Shown: positions 53,063-63,366 of the stretch, in pieces
Numbering within the stretch: the stretch's first letter is position 1
Layout: each line of letters starts with the position of its first letter
Assembly: GCF_000169155.1 (NCBI RefSeq)
Contig: NZ_AAWL01000003.1
Location: forward strand, 1-64,000
DNA: 64,000 bases
Source: Thermosinus carboxydivorans Nor1
GTDB lineage: Bacteria; Bacillota; Negativicutes; Sporomusales; Thermosinaceae
Reading direction: 5' to 3'
Translations under genes and position numbers: made by a program
The notes under the pieces: generated by a model
Told to the model about the DNA's origin: nothing
The model's input: the letters and a program-made list of their open reading frames with translations, nothing else
Database searches by the model: none

Positions 53063-53205
53063 AGTTTAATATGCATGCATGATCTGCCGGATCTGCTGCA
53101 TGGGCGCTGGTGATGTTAGATTGTCCGGTAGTTGATAATGTATTTGAATGTGCAGATAAAACTGGTGCGAGTTTATGCTAAGCAGATTTTTAGGGAGGGA
53201 AGAAA

Positions 53206-54609
53206 ATGCGAAGTAATTTGTTGAGGGGCCTAATTTGTTTATGCGTGCCATTGTTGATTTTGGCCATTCCGGTGCCAACGGGATTATCGGTTCTTGCCTG
53301 GCAGCTTCTGGCGGTATATATCGGCGCTATACTGGGGCTTATGCTAAAACCGGTGCCGGAAGCTGTTGTTCTGCTTACGGCTATTGCAGTGGTCGGTATT
53401 GTCTATAAAAATATTGGCATGGCATTGTCTGGTTACGCTGATCCCACAGCTTGGCTGATTTTCGCCGCATTTATGATTTCGATATGTTTTATTGAAACCG
53501 GGTTAGGTCGCCGGATCGCATACTTATTAATCAGGTATATTGGGAAATCAAGTTTGGGGCTAGGTTATGTGGCGGCTTTTGCTGATTTGTTTTTTGCGCC
53601 GGCAATACCTTCTAATACCGCTCGTACCGGAGGTTTGGTCTTTCCCATTTTTCAAAGTTTGGTGCTTACGCTTGATTCGAAACCTGGGCCTACAGCTCGC
53701 CGCATTGGTTCTTACCAGATGCTAGTTATGTACAATATTAGTCTAGTTACTGCAGCTATGTTTATTACGGCAGGAGTTATTCATCCTCTAAATCTTACTT
53801 TTGCTAAAAATATATTACATGTTGAAATTTCCTGGATTGAGTGGGCGGTAGGCATGTTTGTGCCAGGTATTCTTACTTTGTTGGCAGTACCATATCTTAT
53901 ATATAAAATTTATCCGCCTGAAATTAAAAGTATAAATAATCGGGAAATAGCAAACAAAGGCTTGCAGGAGCTTGGGCCTATAACTTCACAGGAAAAACGG
54001 CTACTCATACTCTTTGTTATAGCTTTATTGGGATGGTCGACCAGTATTATTACCAAAATAAATGCTACTGCTATCGCAATTGGTATTGTGGCGGCCAGCG
54101 TCTGGTTAGGTATAGTGAAGTGGAAGAGTTTGCTTGCTTGCGAACAAGCATTTAACACTTTTTTATGGTTTGCCGGTATTGTATCCCTGGCTAATGGTAT
54201 GGGAAAAGAAAAGTTGTTTAGTTGGCTTGGGCAAGTGATTGCTAATAACTTTAATATTGCCGGATTGAATCAGTACTTGGTATTGTTTGGAATTTTGTTT
54301 ATCAGTATAATTGTCCGTTATTTGTTCGCCTCAACGGCTGCGTACGTGGCAACACTGATACCGGTGTTTTATACGCTCGGAGCTCTAGCCCATTTACCGG
54401 CTAAACCGTTGGTTTTGATTATGGCGGCATCATCAATGCTGGGAAGTGTTATGACCCATTATGGTAACGCCTTGGGGCCTATTCTATTTGGTACGGGTTA
54501 TGTCGAACAAAGTGCATGGTGGAAAATTGGCCACATTGTAACAATAGTGGGAATGGTTATCTGGTTAATCGCCGGTGCGGCATGGTGGAAAATTTTAGGG
54601 ATGTGGTAA
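53206..54609 (+). CDS. DASS-family (SLC13) di/tricarboxylate transporter
   Basis: This 467-residue protein has about 12 spans and belongs to the divalent anion:sodium symporter family. Signature blocks are SNTARTGGLVFPI (about 142-154) and the C-terminal ASTAAYVATLIPVFY with MTHYGNALGPILFGTGY. GGGAGGG precedes the ATG. It is likely to import citrate, aconitate or a related acid. Confidence 0.88.
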   Translation: MRSNLLRGLICLCVPLLILAIPVPTGLSVLAWQLLAVYIGAILGLMLKPVPEAVVLLTAIAVVGIVYKNIGMALSGYADPTAWLIFAAFMISICFIETGLGRRIAYLLIRYIGKSSLGLGYVAAFADLFFAPAIPSNTARTGGLVFPIFQSLVLTLDSKPGPTARRIGSYQMLVMYNISLVTAAMFITAGVIHPLNLTFAKNILHVEISWIEWAVGMFVPGILTLLAVPYLIYKIYPPEIKSINNREIANKGLQELGPITSQEKRLLILFVIALLGWSTSIITKINATAIAIGIVAASVWLGIVKWKSLLACEQAFNTFLWFAGIVSLANGMGKEKLFSWLGQVIANNFNIAGLNQYLVLFGILFISIIVRYLFASTAAYVATLIPVFYTLGALAHLPAKPLVLIMAASSMLGSVMTHYGNALGPILFGTGYVEQSAWWKIGHIVTIVGMVIWLIAGAAWWKILGMW

Positions 54610-54767
54610 CGCAGAACTAATCATTGATGCGCTGGGCAAAACCGTACGGTAAAAAACTGTCATCTATGCTTCGGCCTAGGCAATGCCTGGGGCTAAAGAA
54701 TTGCGGACGTAACAATTTGCAGATGCCATGATAGATAACTTGTAAGATTTTGGAGGCGAAAGCTACA

Positions 54768-57110
54768 GTGGTTGAACTAGTTGCGAAAGGCGTTTATCTG
54801 TTAAAAGGACGCGTGCTTATGGAGGATGCGGACAGGCGAAGCCTGGACGAGTTAAACAATATCCTGGGGCAGGCCGGATGCGAGCCGCTGACGGTCAGAC
54901 ATATTGACCGCGACACGGCGCGCAAAGGCACCATTGCCTATCAAATACTGGCCAATCACAATACAAGCGGCAACTGGCGCGACTTGAAGTTGCGCTTCGA
55001 TGCGCTGACGTCGCATGACTTAACCTATGTCGGGATAATATTGACGGCCCGGGCCAGCGGTCTTAAAGAGTTTCCCGTGCCTTATGTCCTTACCAATTGC
55101 CACAACAGCCTGTGCGCGGTCGGCGGGACGATTAACGAGGACGACCATGTATTTGGCCTGTCCGCCGCCCGTAAATATGGCGGGATTTTTGTTCCGGCGC
55201 ATCAGGCGGTCATCCATCAATACATGCGGGAAATGATGGCCGGTTGCGGGAAAATGATATTGGGGTCGGACAGCCATACCCGCTACGGGGCCTTGGGGAC
55301 GATGGGCATCGGCGAAGGCGGTCCGGAGCTTGTCAAACAGCTGCTTGGCAAAACTTATGACATTGCTTATCCTGAAATCGTAGCCGTTTATTTGGAAGGG
55401 CAGCCGCGCCCGGGCGTCGGGCCGCAGGACGTGGCGCTGGCGATCATCCGGGCGGTGTTCAAAAACGGGTTTGTGAAAAACCGGGTCATGGAGTTTGTCG
55501 GCCCGGGCGTGGCCAATCTTTCGGTCGATTTCCGCAGCGGCATCGACGTGATGACTACCGAGACGGCGTGCCTTTCGTCCGTTTGGTGTACCGATGACCT
55601 GGTCGCGGAGTATTATAAGATCCATGGCCGTCCGGGCGACTACCGCCGGCTGGAACCTGGGGAAGTGGCCTACTACGACCGGTTGGTTAAAGTAGACCTG
55701 AGCCGGATTGAGCCAATGATTGCGCTGCCGTTTCATCCCAGCAACGCCTGGACAATTGCCGAACTCAACCGGCACGCTGTCGAGATTCTGCGCGAGGTCG
55801 AGGCGGAAGGGCAAAAGCAGCTAGAAAATCCCAACCTAACCTTTAATCTGACGCATAAACTGGTCGACGGCCGGCTGAAAGTCGATCAAGGCGTGGTCGC
55901 GGGATGTGCCGGCGGCAGTTTTGAAAATATCGTGGCGATGGCGGAGATTTTGCAAAAGCCTATTACAGATAGTAGGTTTTCGCTCAGCATTTATCCGGCG
56001 AGTCAGCCGGTATATCTGGAACTTCTCAATAACCGCTCGCTGGAAAAATTGATGGTGGCCGGCGCGGTCGTCCATACCGCTTTCTGTGGGCCGTGCTTCG
56101 GCGCTGGCGATATTCCTGCCAATCATGGCTTGAGTATCAGGCATACTACCCGCAATTTCCCGCACCGGGAGGGATCGAAACCGGGTAACGGGCAACTGGC
56201 GGCCGTAGCGCTGATGGATGCACGCTCAATCGCCGCGACGGCGGCCAACGGCGGTATTCTCACCCCAGCCACCGAAGTTTGTACTGCATCGCCGACGAAA
56301 CCGTACTATTTCAACAAACAGGTTTATACTAACCGGGTTTATCACGGTTTTGGCCGGCCATGTCCTGACGAAGAGCTGGTGTTTGGGCCCAATATCGCTG
56401 ATTGGCCCAAGTTTCGTCCGTTGCCGGAAAACTTGCTGCTGAAGGTGGCAGCGGTGATTCATGATCCGGTTACTACCACCGACGAGCTCATTCCGTCGGG
56501 TGAAACGTCGTCATTACGGTCAAACCCGGTTAAACTGGCCGAGTTCACGTTGGCCCGTAAAGACCCGGGATATGTCGGCCGGGCCAAAGCCGTCCAGGCA
56601 CAAGAGCTGAAGCGGCAAAAACTGGTTGCCGAGGGTGGCGATGTAGCCGCACTGGCGGAAGTTTTCGGGCCGCTGTTGGCGCGGGAAACTGACAAAACAA
56701 GCGAGCGATTGCATCGGCTTATCGAAACAACCGGCCTGGGCAGCGTCATCTTCGCCGTCCGTCCCGGCGACGGCTCGGCACGGGAGCAGGCGGCGTCCAG
56801 CCAGCGGGTGCTGGGCGGGGACGCCAATATTGCCATCGAGTACGCGACCAAGCGCTATCGGAGCAACCTCATCAACTGGGGGATGTTGCCGTTTACGATC
56901 GAACCTGGCCAGGAACAAAACCTGGCGGTCAATGACTGGCTATATATTCCCGGTATTCGCCAAGCGGTAGCCAATGGGCAAGAAAGCGTGCCTGCCGTAA
57001 TTCTCAAGCCGGCCGGCGAAATACCCCTTGAATTGAAACTGGAAGATTTGACGGGCGAGGAACGGGAAATAATCCTCGCCGGCTGCTTGATCAACTATTA
57101 TGCCAAATAA
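54768..57110 (+). CDS. Aconitase-family hydratase (AcnD/YbhJ-like)
   Basis: This 780-residue protein belongs to the aconitase superfamily. It has [13 protein letters not shown] and [20 protein letters not shown] (about 160-180), and the iron-sulfur Cys residues are in [10 protein letters not shown] and [13 protein letters not shown]. The C-terminal swivel domain follows. It would hydrate aconitate-type acids, probably giving citrate or isocitrate. The GTG at 54768 follows GGAGG eleven bases upstream; the in-frame TTG at 54750 overlaps it. It ends 55 bases before a terminator. Confidence 0.88.
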   Translation: MVELVAKGVYLLKGRVLMEDADRRSLDELNNILGQAGCEPLTVRHIDRDTARKGTIAYQILANHNTSGNWRDLKLRFDALTSHDLTYVGIILTARASGLKEFPVPYVLTNCHNSLCAVGGTINEDDHVFGLSAARKYGGIFVPAHQAVIHQYMREMMAGCGKMILGSDSHTRYGALGTMGIGEGGPELVKQLLGKTYDIAYPEIVAVYLEGQPRPGVGPQDVALAIIRAVFKNGFVKNRVMEFVGPGVANLSVDFRSGIDVMTTETACLSSVWCTDDLVAEYYKIHGRPGDYRRLEPGEVAYYDRLVKVDLSRIEPMIALPFHPSNAWTIAELNRHAVEILREVEAEGQKQLENPNLTFNLTHKLVDGRLKVDQGVVAGCAGGSFENIVAMAEILQKPITDSRFSLSIYPASQPVYLELLNNRSLEKLMVAGAVVHTAFCGPCFGAGDIPANHGLSIRHTTRNFPHREGSKPGNGQLAAVALMDARSIAATAANGGILTPATEVCTASPTKPYYFNKQVYTNRVYHGFGRPCPDEELVFGPNIADWPKFRPLPENLLLKVAAVIHDPVTTTDELIPSGETSSLRSNPVKLAEFTLARKDPGYVGRAKAVQAQELKRQKLVAEGGDVAALAEVFGPLLARETDKTSERLHRLIETTGLGSVIFAVRPGDGSAREQAASSQRVLGGDANIAIEYATKRYRSNLINWGMLPFTIEPGQEQNLAVNDWLYIPGIRQAVANGQESVPAVILKPAGEIPLELKLEDLTGEEREIILAGCLINYYAK

Positions 57111-57164
57111 TTATTCATGGCCTTGCATGCTTTGTAATGATTTCAGGTAGAATGGGATATTTGC

Positions 57165-57193
57165 AACCCTTTGCTTCGGCAAAGGGTTTTTAT
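57165..57193 (+). terminator. Rho-independent terminator
   Basis: AACCCTTTGC and GCAAAGGGTT pair with a TTCG loop, followed by TTTTATTTT. It ends the hydratase operon. Confidence 0.93.
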
Positions 57194-57208
57194 TTTGGCG
57201 GCCTTTAT

Positions 57209-57235
57209 GACCAGTACGACCAAAACGACCAAAAA
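57209..57235 (+). promoter_or_regulatory. Three 9-bp direct repeats upstream of citMHS
   Basis: GACCAGTAC, GACCAAAAC and GACCAAAAA follow one another without a gap, about 115 bases before the transporter start. They may be a regulator-binding array. Confidence 0.4.
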
Positions 57236-57350
57236 GGCTCTCGCTGCGGCTGGCATGCAGTAAACTGTAAATGGATTAAAACGCATGAGGGAGGGTGAGA
57301 ATGGGGCAAATAGACGAAAAATTCAAACCGTTAAAAATAATTCAGGGGGG

Positions 57351-58679
57351 ATGAATGTGTCGACATTGGCTATCATCGGTTTTGTGATGGTATGTGTGTT
57401 CATGTACCTGATTATGTCCAAACGACTGTCCGCCATGAACGCCCTAATTTTGGTACCGCTGTTGTTCGGTATTGGCCTTGGGCTTGCCGGTATGGCGCCA
57501 CTAGGTAAGCTAGGCTCAATGGTAATGGATGGGATCAGGAAAGCGGCGCCAACCGGTATCATGATTATGTTTGCTATTTTATATTTCGGGACCATGATCG
57601 ACGCCGGTCTGTTTGATCCGCTGATTAACAAGATTCTGAAGGTAACGCACGGCGACCCGTTAAAAGTTATTGTCGGTACTGCCCTGTTAGCCGGCATCGT
57701 ATCGCTGGATGGCGACGGCGCCACCACGTACATGATCGTGACGTCGGCAATGCTGGCCGTCCATAAACGAATTGGTATAAATCCGATCATTTTGCCTACC
57801 GTAGCCATCATGCAAAACGGGGTTATGAACATTCTCCCCTGGGGTGGGCCGACCGGTCGGGTCATGAGCGCGCTGGGCCTAGACGCATCGCAGGTGTTTG
57901 TGCCGATGATCCCTGGGATGGTTGTGGGAACAATATGGGTAATGTTTTGGGCCTATTTGTTGGGAATGAAAGAACGGGCCCGGCTGGGAACAGTTACCAT
58001 GGCAGAAGCCGCGGCTGCGCAGGAGTATGTCGTGGAACTGGACGAAGACAGCGCCAAACTCAAACGGCCGCATTTGTTCTGGGCTAACCTTGGTTTAACC
58101 GCTTTGCTGATGGCAGCGCTTGTTTCGGACAAATTCCCGCTCGCCGTTCTGTTCATGGTTGGCACGGCGCTGGCCCTTATGATTAACTACCCCAACCTCA
58201 AAACCCAACAGGAACTGATCATGAAGCACGGTATGAATGCCATCCCGACCGTTTCGCTGGTTGTTTCCGCCGGCGTGCTGATGGGGATCATGTCGGGGAC
58301 CAAAATGGTCGATGCCATGGCCAATTCGCTCACCTCGTCCATACCCGCATCCATGGGCAGCCATATCGCCTTAATCACCGCCTTGGCCGGTTTGCCGTTT
58401 GACTACTTCTTGTCCAACGACGCTTTCTACTTCGGCATTGTCCCGATCCTGGCCAAAACGGCGGCAAATTACGGGATTGGTGCGGCGGAGATCGCCCGGG
58501 CTTCACTTATTGCCCAAGGTTGTCATCTCCTGAGCCCGCTGGTTGCTTCGACTTATCTTCTGTGCGGCATGTCTGGGGTCACGCTCGGTGACCTGACCAA
58601 GAGTGCCTTGCTGCCGTCGATTGGGACGTCGCTGGTGATGCTCGCCACTGCCCTTGCATTAGGGTTGTTCCCAATTTAG
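57351..58679 (+). CDS. CitMHS-family citrate transporter
   Basis: This 442-residue protein has about 11 spans and fits the CitMHS family (proton symporters of metal-citrate). Motifs include SLDGDGATTYMIVTSAML and PWGGPTGRVMSALGLD, and the C-terminal SLIAQGCHLLSPLVASTYLL. The ATG at 57351 is directly after GGGGGG; the GTG at 57357 might be used. It would import citrate for the lyase encoded downstream. Confidence 0.88.
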   Translation: MNVSTLAIIGFVMVCVFMYLIMSKRLSAMNALILVPLLFGIGLGLAGMAPLGKLGSMVMDGIRKAAPTGIMIMFAILYFGTMIDAGLFDPLINKILKVTHGDPLKVIVGTALLAGIVSLDGDGATTYMIVTSAMLAVHKRIGINPIILPTVAIMQNGVMNILPWGGPTGRVMSALGLDASQVFVPMIPGMVVGTIWVMFWAYLLGMKERARLGTVTMAEAAAAQEYVVELDEDSAKLKRPHLFWANLGLTALLMAALVSDKFPLAVLFMVGTALALMINYPNLKTQQELIMKHGMNAIPTVSLVVSAGVLMGIMSGTKMVDAMANSLTSSIPASMGSHIALITALAGLPFDYFLSNDAFYFGIVPILAKTAANYGIGAAEIARASLIAQGCHLLSPLVASTYLLCGMSGVTLGDLTKSALLPSIGTSLVMLATALALGLFPI

Positions 58680-58859
58680 CATCTACGTTTTACCTAAGGC
58701 AAGGCAATAACGACCAGCCTACTTTGTTATTCTTGGAACAAAATAGGATAAAAAAATTTAATGGCCGTAAATAAAACCCGGATATTTTACTGATAAACCG
58801 CATTTTATTACACTTAATTTTAGATAATCTTTATAAGCCGCACAAGTGCAATGTTAACG

Positions 58860-58893
58860 ATTGGGGAATATCTGAGAGCGGATATTCCCCAAT
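58860..58893 (+). other. Perfect 13-bp hairpin before citD
   Basis: ATTGGGGAATATC and GATATTCCCCAAT pair perfectly with an 8-base loop, without a T-run. It is in the 282-base gap between citMHS and citD and may be a processing site, an attenuator or a protein site. Confidence 0.55.
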
Positions 58894-58961
58894 TGATCGC
58901 TAACTAGCCTTGCCCGCCGGCGATGGCCGGCCGTGGCTTACCATGCAAGGAGGTGGCGTTT

Positions 58962-59234
58962 ATGCCGACAATCACTCATCCCGGTCAGGCGGGAACGGTC
59001 GAATCGAGCGATATCCTGATTATTATTGCGCCGGCGGCGCCGGCAAGCGGCGTGACGATTGAATTGACCAGCCCGGTGAGCAAGCAGTACGGCCGGCAGA
59101 TCAAAGCCGTTATTCTGGAAACGTTAGCCGCCGAGGGCGTAACCGATGTCATCGTTACCGCCCAGGACAAAGGGGCGCTGGACTGCACGATCCGCGCCCG
59201 CGTTAAAACGGCTATTGCCCGGGCGCTGGCATAG
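58962..59234 (+). CDS. citD: Citrate lyase acyl carrier protein CitD
   Basis: This 90-residue gamma subunit carries the phosphoribosyl-dephospho-CoA group. The Ser used for attachment lies in HPGQAGTVESSDILI (about 5-19); the C-terminal VTDVIVTAQDKGALDCTIRARVKTA matches CitD. AGGAGG precedes the ATG at 58962. First of the citDEF operon. Confidence 0.93.
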   Translation: MPTITHPGQAGTVESSDILIIIAPAAPASGVTIELTSPVSKQYGRQIKAVILETLAAEGVTDVIVTAQDKGALDCTIRARVKTAIARALA

Positions 59235-59248
59235 AGGGGGGGCAGATT

Positions 59249-60121
59249 ATGGACAGATTACGGAGGACAATGATGTTCGTCCCCGGCAACAATCCGGGGA
59301 TGGTACAAAACGCCGGCATTTACGGCGCCGATACCATTATTTTTGACTTGGAGGACTCGGTGGCGGTAACCGAGAAAGATGCGGCCCGTCACTTGGTGCA
59401 TAGCGCGTTGACGGCCATCAAATATCCGTGCGAGGTGGCGATACGTATCAACCACATTCAGACGCCCTATGGGCGGGACGACCTGGCGGTAATTTTGGCC
59501 GCCAAACCGGATTTGATCCGGTTGCCGAAAGCGGAGACGGCCGACGATATCCGCGCGGTCGATGAGATCATCACGGCGGCGGAAACAGCCCACGGGTTTG
59601 CGCCTGGTTCGATTAAAATGATGGCCGCCATCGAAACAGCCAAAGGTTTGCTGGCGGCGTACGAGATCGCGACGGCCAGCCCGCGGATGGTGGCGATTGC
59701 CATTGGTGGCGAGGATTTCATTGCCGACCTCAAAACGACGCGCAGCAAGAGCGGCATTGAACTGCAAGCCGCCCGTAGCCAGCTGGTGCTGGCCGCGCGG
59801 GCAGCTGGTATCCAGGCCATTGACACCGTCTTCAGCGATGTCAATGACGAAGAAGGGTTCATTGCCGAAACCGAAATGGTTAAGCAGCTCGGGTTTGACG
59901 GCAAGTCGGTAATCAATCCCCGGCAGATCAAGCTGGCGAACAAGGTGTTTACACCGTCGCTACCAGAAATTGAAAAAGCCAAACGCGTTTTGGCGGCGTA
60001 CGAGGACGCCTTGGCGCGTAAGTCGGGCGTCATCGCGCTGGATGGCAAGATGATTGACGCGCCCATTGTCGCGCGGGCGCAGCGGACGCTTGCGTATGCC
60101 GCCGCTGCCGGCGTTATCTAG
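59249..60121 (+). CDS. citE: Citrate lyase beta subunit CitE
   Basis: This 290-residue lyase subunit cleaves citryl-ACP to acetyl-ACP and oxaloacetate. Signature sequences are MFVPGNNPGMVQNAGIYGADTIIFDLEDSVAVTEKDAAR and IRLPKAETADDI, with metal-binding acidic residues in AAIETAKGL and GGEDFIADL. GAGGGGGGC precedes the ATG. It lies 15 bases after citD. Confidence 0.95.
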   Translation: MDRLRRTMMFVPGNNPGMVQNAGIYGADTIIFDLEDSVAVTEKDAARHLVHSALTAIKYPCEVAIRINHIQTPYGRDDLAVILAAKPDLIRLPKAETADDIRAVDEIITAAETAHGFAPGSIKMMAAIETAKGLLAAYEIATASPRMVAIAIGGEDFIADLKTTRSKSGIELQAARSQLVLAARAAGIQAIDTVFSDVNDEEGFIAETEMVKQLGFDGKSVINPRQIKLANKVFTPSLPEIEKAKRVLAAYEDALARKSGVIALDGKMIDAPIVARAQRTLAYAAAAGVI

Positions 60122-60132
60122 GAGGTGTAGGC

Positions 60133-61671
60133 ATGATTAATGCGATTGGCAGGGAAATTCCTGATACAATAACCGGTTTCAACCAAGTACGGCCGTATGC
60201 CGGACCGTTTGCGCTCATGCCGGAGGGGCGGGCGACTGGGCCGAAACTGAGCGTTAACAAGCCGCGGTCGGAAAAACTGGTGGCGTCGATCGAGCAGGCG
60301 ATTGAGGCCGCCGGCCTCAAAGACGGCATGACTATCTCGTTTCACCATCATTTCCGCAATGGCGATTATATCCTTAACATGGTCGTCGAGGCCATCGCCC
60401 GCAAGGGCATCAAGGGGCTGACGCTGGCGCCGAGCTCGCTTAACGATGTCAACGACGCGATCATTCCTTATATCGAGCAGGGCGTCATTACTGCCATTGA
60501 GACCAGCGGCGCCCGCGGCAAATTGGGCAAACTCATTACTGCCGGCAAGTTGGCCAAACCGGCCATTATCCGCTCGCATGGTGGCCGGGCCAGAGCTATC
60601 GAGTGCGGTGAACTGCACATTGATGTCGCGTTTATTGGGGCGCCATGCTGTGACACTCATGGCAACATCAACGGCATTGAAGGTAAATCGGCGTGCGGTT
60701 CGCTCGGGTATGCCATGGTGGACGCGGCCTATGCCGACAAGGTGGTCGCCATTACCGACAATCTGGTAACCGCGCCACTTTATCCCATCAGCATTCCTCA
60801 GACGCAGGTGGACTATATCGTCGTCGTCGACAGCATCGGTGATCCCAAAGGCATCGCCTCGGGTGCGCTCAGGATCAGCCGCGATCCACGCGAGCTTCTA
60901 ATTGCCGAGTATGCGGCAACGGTAATTGAGTATTCGGGCTATTTCAAGGACGGCTACTCGCTCCAGCTGGGCAGCGGGGGCGCGTCGCTGGCCGCTGCCA
61001 AGTTCATCAAGGAAAAAATGGTGGCCCAGGGCATTACCGGCAGCTTCGGCGTTGGCGGGATTACCGCGCCGTTTGTCGAGATGTTGGAACAGGGGCTGTT
61101 TAAGGCGATGTACGACGTCCAGGACTTTGACATCGTTTCCATTCAGTCGCTGCGCAAAAACCCCAACCACCTGGAAATGTCGGCGTCGTTTTATGCCAAT
61201 CCCCATAACCGGGGGCCGATTGTCAATAACCTAGACGTGGTTATTTTGAGCGCAACCGAGGTTGACGTCGATTTCAACGTCAACGTCATTACTGACTCCA
61301 ATGGGGTCATCATGGGCGCGTCCGGCGGCCATAGTGACACTGCCGCAGGAGCGGCGCTCGCCATTGTGGTGGCGCCGCTGCTCAGGGGACGGCTGCCGAT
61401 GGTGCGTGACAAGGTGCATACCGTGGTCACGCCAGGGGAAACGGTGGACGTCATTGTCACCGAGCGCGGGGTGGCCGTCAATCCGCGTCGCCAGGATCTG
61501 GTCGATCGCCTTAAGGACGCGCCAGTGCCGGTGATGAACATCGAGGATTTGCAAAAAATCGCTTACGATTTGGCAGGCAAACCCGATCCCATCCCGGTTG
61601 GCGACGAGGTGGTCGCCGTGGTCGAGTACCGGGACGGCAGCATCATCGACGTCATCCGCAAGCCGCTTTAA
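60133..61671 (+). CDS. citF: Citrate lyase alpha subunit CitF
   Basis: This 512-residue CoA-transferase-type subunit moves the citryl group onto the acyl carrier. It starts MINAIGREIPDTITGFNQVRPYAGPFA and has the typical SFHHHFRNGDYILNMV and GGHSDTAAGAALAIVVAPL motifs. AGGAGG precedes the ATG. With CitD and CitE it completes citrate lyase. The accessory genes citC, citX and citG are not in this window. Confidence 0.95.
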   Translation: MINAIGREIPDTITGFNQVRPYAGPFALMPEGRATGPKLSVNKPRSEKLVASIEQAIEAAGLKDGMTISFHHHFRNGDYILNMVVEAIARKGIKGLTLAPSSLNDVNDAIIPYIEQGVITAIETSGARGKLGKLITAGKLAKPAIIRSHGGRARAIECGELHIDVAFIGAPCCDTHGNINGIEGKSACGSLGYAMVDAAYADKVVAITDNLVTAPLYPISIPQTQVDYIVVVDSIGDPKGIASGALRISRDPRELLIAEYAATVIEYSGYFKDGYSLQLGSGGASLAAAKFIKEKMVAQGITGSFGVGGITAPFVEMLEQGLFKAMYDVQDFDIVSIQSLRKNPNHLEMSASFYANPHNRGPIVNNLDVVILSATEVDVDFNVNVITDSNGVIMGASGGHSDTAAGAALAIVVAPLLRGRLPMVRDKVHTVVTPGETVDVIVTERGVAVNPRRQDLVDRLKDAPVPVMNIEDLQKIAYDLAGKPDPIPVGDEVVAVVEYRDGSIIDVIRKPL

Positions 61672-61709
61672 ACCGCTAGCAAAACTTACCCTAACAACAA
61701 TTGACAGGC

Positions 61710-61776
61710 GCCAATCGCCCCGCGCCGGCAGGAATATGCCGCCAGGCATTGAATTTTTGGCAGCGGGGTGATTGGC
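61710..61776 (+). promoter_or_regulatory. Hairpin over the sensor-kinase start
   Basis: GCCAATCGCCCCGC (61710-61723) and GCGGGGTGATTGGC (61763-61776) pair with one mismatch. The 3' arm contains the GGGGTGA ribosome-binding sequence and a GTG codon, so it may lower translation of the kinase compared with citF. Confidence 0.5.
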
Positions 61777-63366
61777 TTGCTTTTTGAAAAAAACATGAAA
61801 TTACGCACGAAAATTTTATTGCTCAGTCTAGCCACCATGTGCCTAACGTTGGCCCTGGTGGGTGTGCTGGTTTATAATTTGGTGTCCGACCATGTTCAGA
61901 CCAGTGTCGGTAACCGGGCCCTGGCCATTGCCCGGGTTGTCGCCCGGGTACCGACCGTGCAGGAGGCGATTATGTCGGACAATCCGTCGGCGGTGCTGCA
62001 GCCGTTCGCCGAGCGGTGGCGGGAGGCGACCGGAGCGGCGTTTATCATTATCAGCAACATGCAGGAAGTGCGCTTGTCATATCCTGTTCCGTCCATGGTG
62101 GGCACGCCGATGGCGCCCTGGATCGACCGCGAGCCGGTGCTCAGGGGCGAGGAATACGTGTATATTGCTCAGGGGAATCTTGCCCCGTCGCTGCGCGCCA
62201 ATGCGCCCATTTATGCTCCTGACGGCAGCCGCCAAATCGGGTTTGTTTCAGTGGGCTTTTATTTAGACGATATTTATACCATCACGCGCAAAACGGTCGA
62301 AAAACTATTGGTTGTGTTGGTCGTGGCGGCGGCTGTGAGTTCGGTCGGCGCTGGCCTCTTGGCCAGAAACGTCAAACAGGCGACGTTTGGGCTGGAACCC
62401 CGGGAAATTGCTACCATCCTTAAGGAGCGGGAGGCGACGCTGGAGGCCATTCGCGAGGGGGTTATCGCCGTCGATACCCAGAAAATCATTCGTGTCATTA
62501 ACAATGAGGCGGCGCGGATTCTGGGTGTTGATGCCGACGCCAGCCGGGGACTATTAATCGACCAGGTGTTGCCTGACAACCGGCTGGCCGACGTGCTGCG
62601 CGAGGCCCGGCCGATCCAAGACGAGGAGCAACGGGTCGGCGAAATCATTATTATGGCTAACAGTGTGCCCATCGTGGTCGATGGTAAGGTCGTCGGCGCA
62701 GTGATTAGTTTTCGCGACCGGACGGAAATCAATCGGCTGGCGGAGGAGTTGACTGGCGTCCATCGCTTGGTGGATGTACTCAGGGCGCAGGCCCATGAGT
62801 TTAAAAATAAGCTGCACACCATTGCCGGCCTGATTCAGCTTGGACGCTATGACGAAGCGGTTAACTTCGCCATCGACAGTCAACTGAGCCAGCAAGGCCT
62901 GTTTACGCAACTTGCTCAGATTAAGGATGCAGTCATCTACGGCCTGTTGGTCGGCAAGACCAGTCAAATGAAAGAGCAGGGGATTGAGTTTACGATCGAC
63001 CCTGACGCCAGCCTGGAGCAGCTCCCGGTCAATGTTGCCAGCGGCGACATTGTATTGATTCTGGGGAATTTGCTGCAAAACGCGGTGGAAGCGCTTGCTG
63101 CAAGTTCGCACAAGGCGGTGTGGGTCAGTATCAGGCAGCAGGCCGACAAGCTAATGATCATCGTCCGTAACTCCGGCCCGACGATTGATGAAACGCTGGC
63201 CGCCCACATGTATAAGCGCGGCGTGACGACCAAGCCGACCGGCAGTGGCCTGGGGCTGGCGCTGGTGGCGGAAAAGCTTAAGCTGGTTGGTGGCGCGATT
63301 ACTCACCGCAATTTGGAGCCGACCGGGGTTGAGTTTACTGTTGTCATACCATACGGGCGGGGGTGA
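61777..63366 (+). CDS. CitA/DcuS-type sensor histidine kinase
   Basis: This kinase of about 529 residues has a span near the N-terminus (ILLLSLATMCLTLALVGVLVYNLV), an extracytoplasmic single Cache/PAS-like sensor (about 30-165), and a second span (LLVVLVVAAAVSSVGAGLLA). A cytoplasmic PAS domain follows (EAIREGVIAVDTQKIIRVINNEAA), then the SpoOB-type H-box AQAHEFKNKLHTIAGLI and an ATPase (LGNLLQNAVEAL). This layout is that of citrate/C4-acid sensors. TTG at 61777 follows GGGGTGA; GTG 61768 or ATG 61795 are alternatives. Its stop overlaps the next gene (TGATG). Confidence 0.88.
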   Translation: MLFEKNMKLRTKILLLSLATMCLTLALVGVLVYNLVSDHVQTSVGNRALAIARVVARVPTVQEAIMSDNPSAVLQPFAERWREATGAAFIIISNMQEVRLSYPVPSMVGTPMAPWIDREPVLRGEEYVYIAQGNLAPSLRANAPIYAPDGSRQIGFVSVGFYLDDIYTITRKTVEKLLVVLVVAAAVSSVGAGLLARNVKQATFGLEPREIATILKEREATLEAIREGVIAVDTQKIIRVINNEAARILGVDADASRGLLIDQVLPDNRLADVLREARPIQDEEQRVGEIIIMANSVPIVVDGKVVGAVISFRDRTEINRLAEELTGVHRLVDVLRAQAHEFKNKLHTIAGLIQLGRYDEAVNFAIDSQLSQQGLFTQLAQIKDAVIYGLLVGKTSQMKEQGIEFTIDPDASLEQLPVNVASGDIVLILGNLLQNAVEALAASSHKAVWVSIRQQADKLMIIVRNSGPTIDETLAAHMYKRGVTTKPTGSGLGLALVAEKLKLVGGAITHRNLEPTGVEFTVVIPYGRG

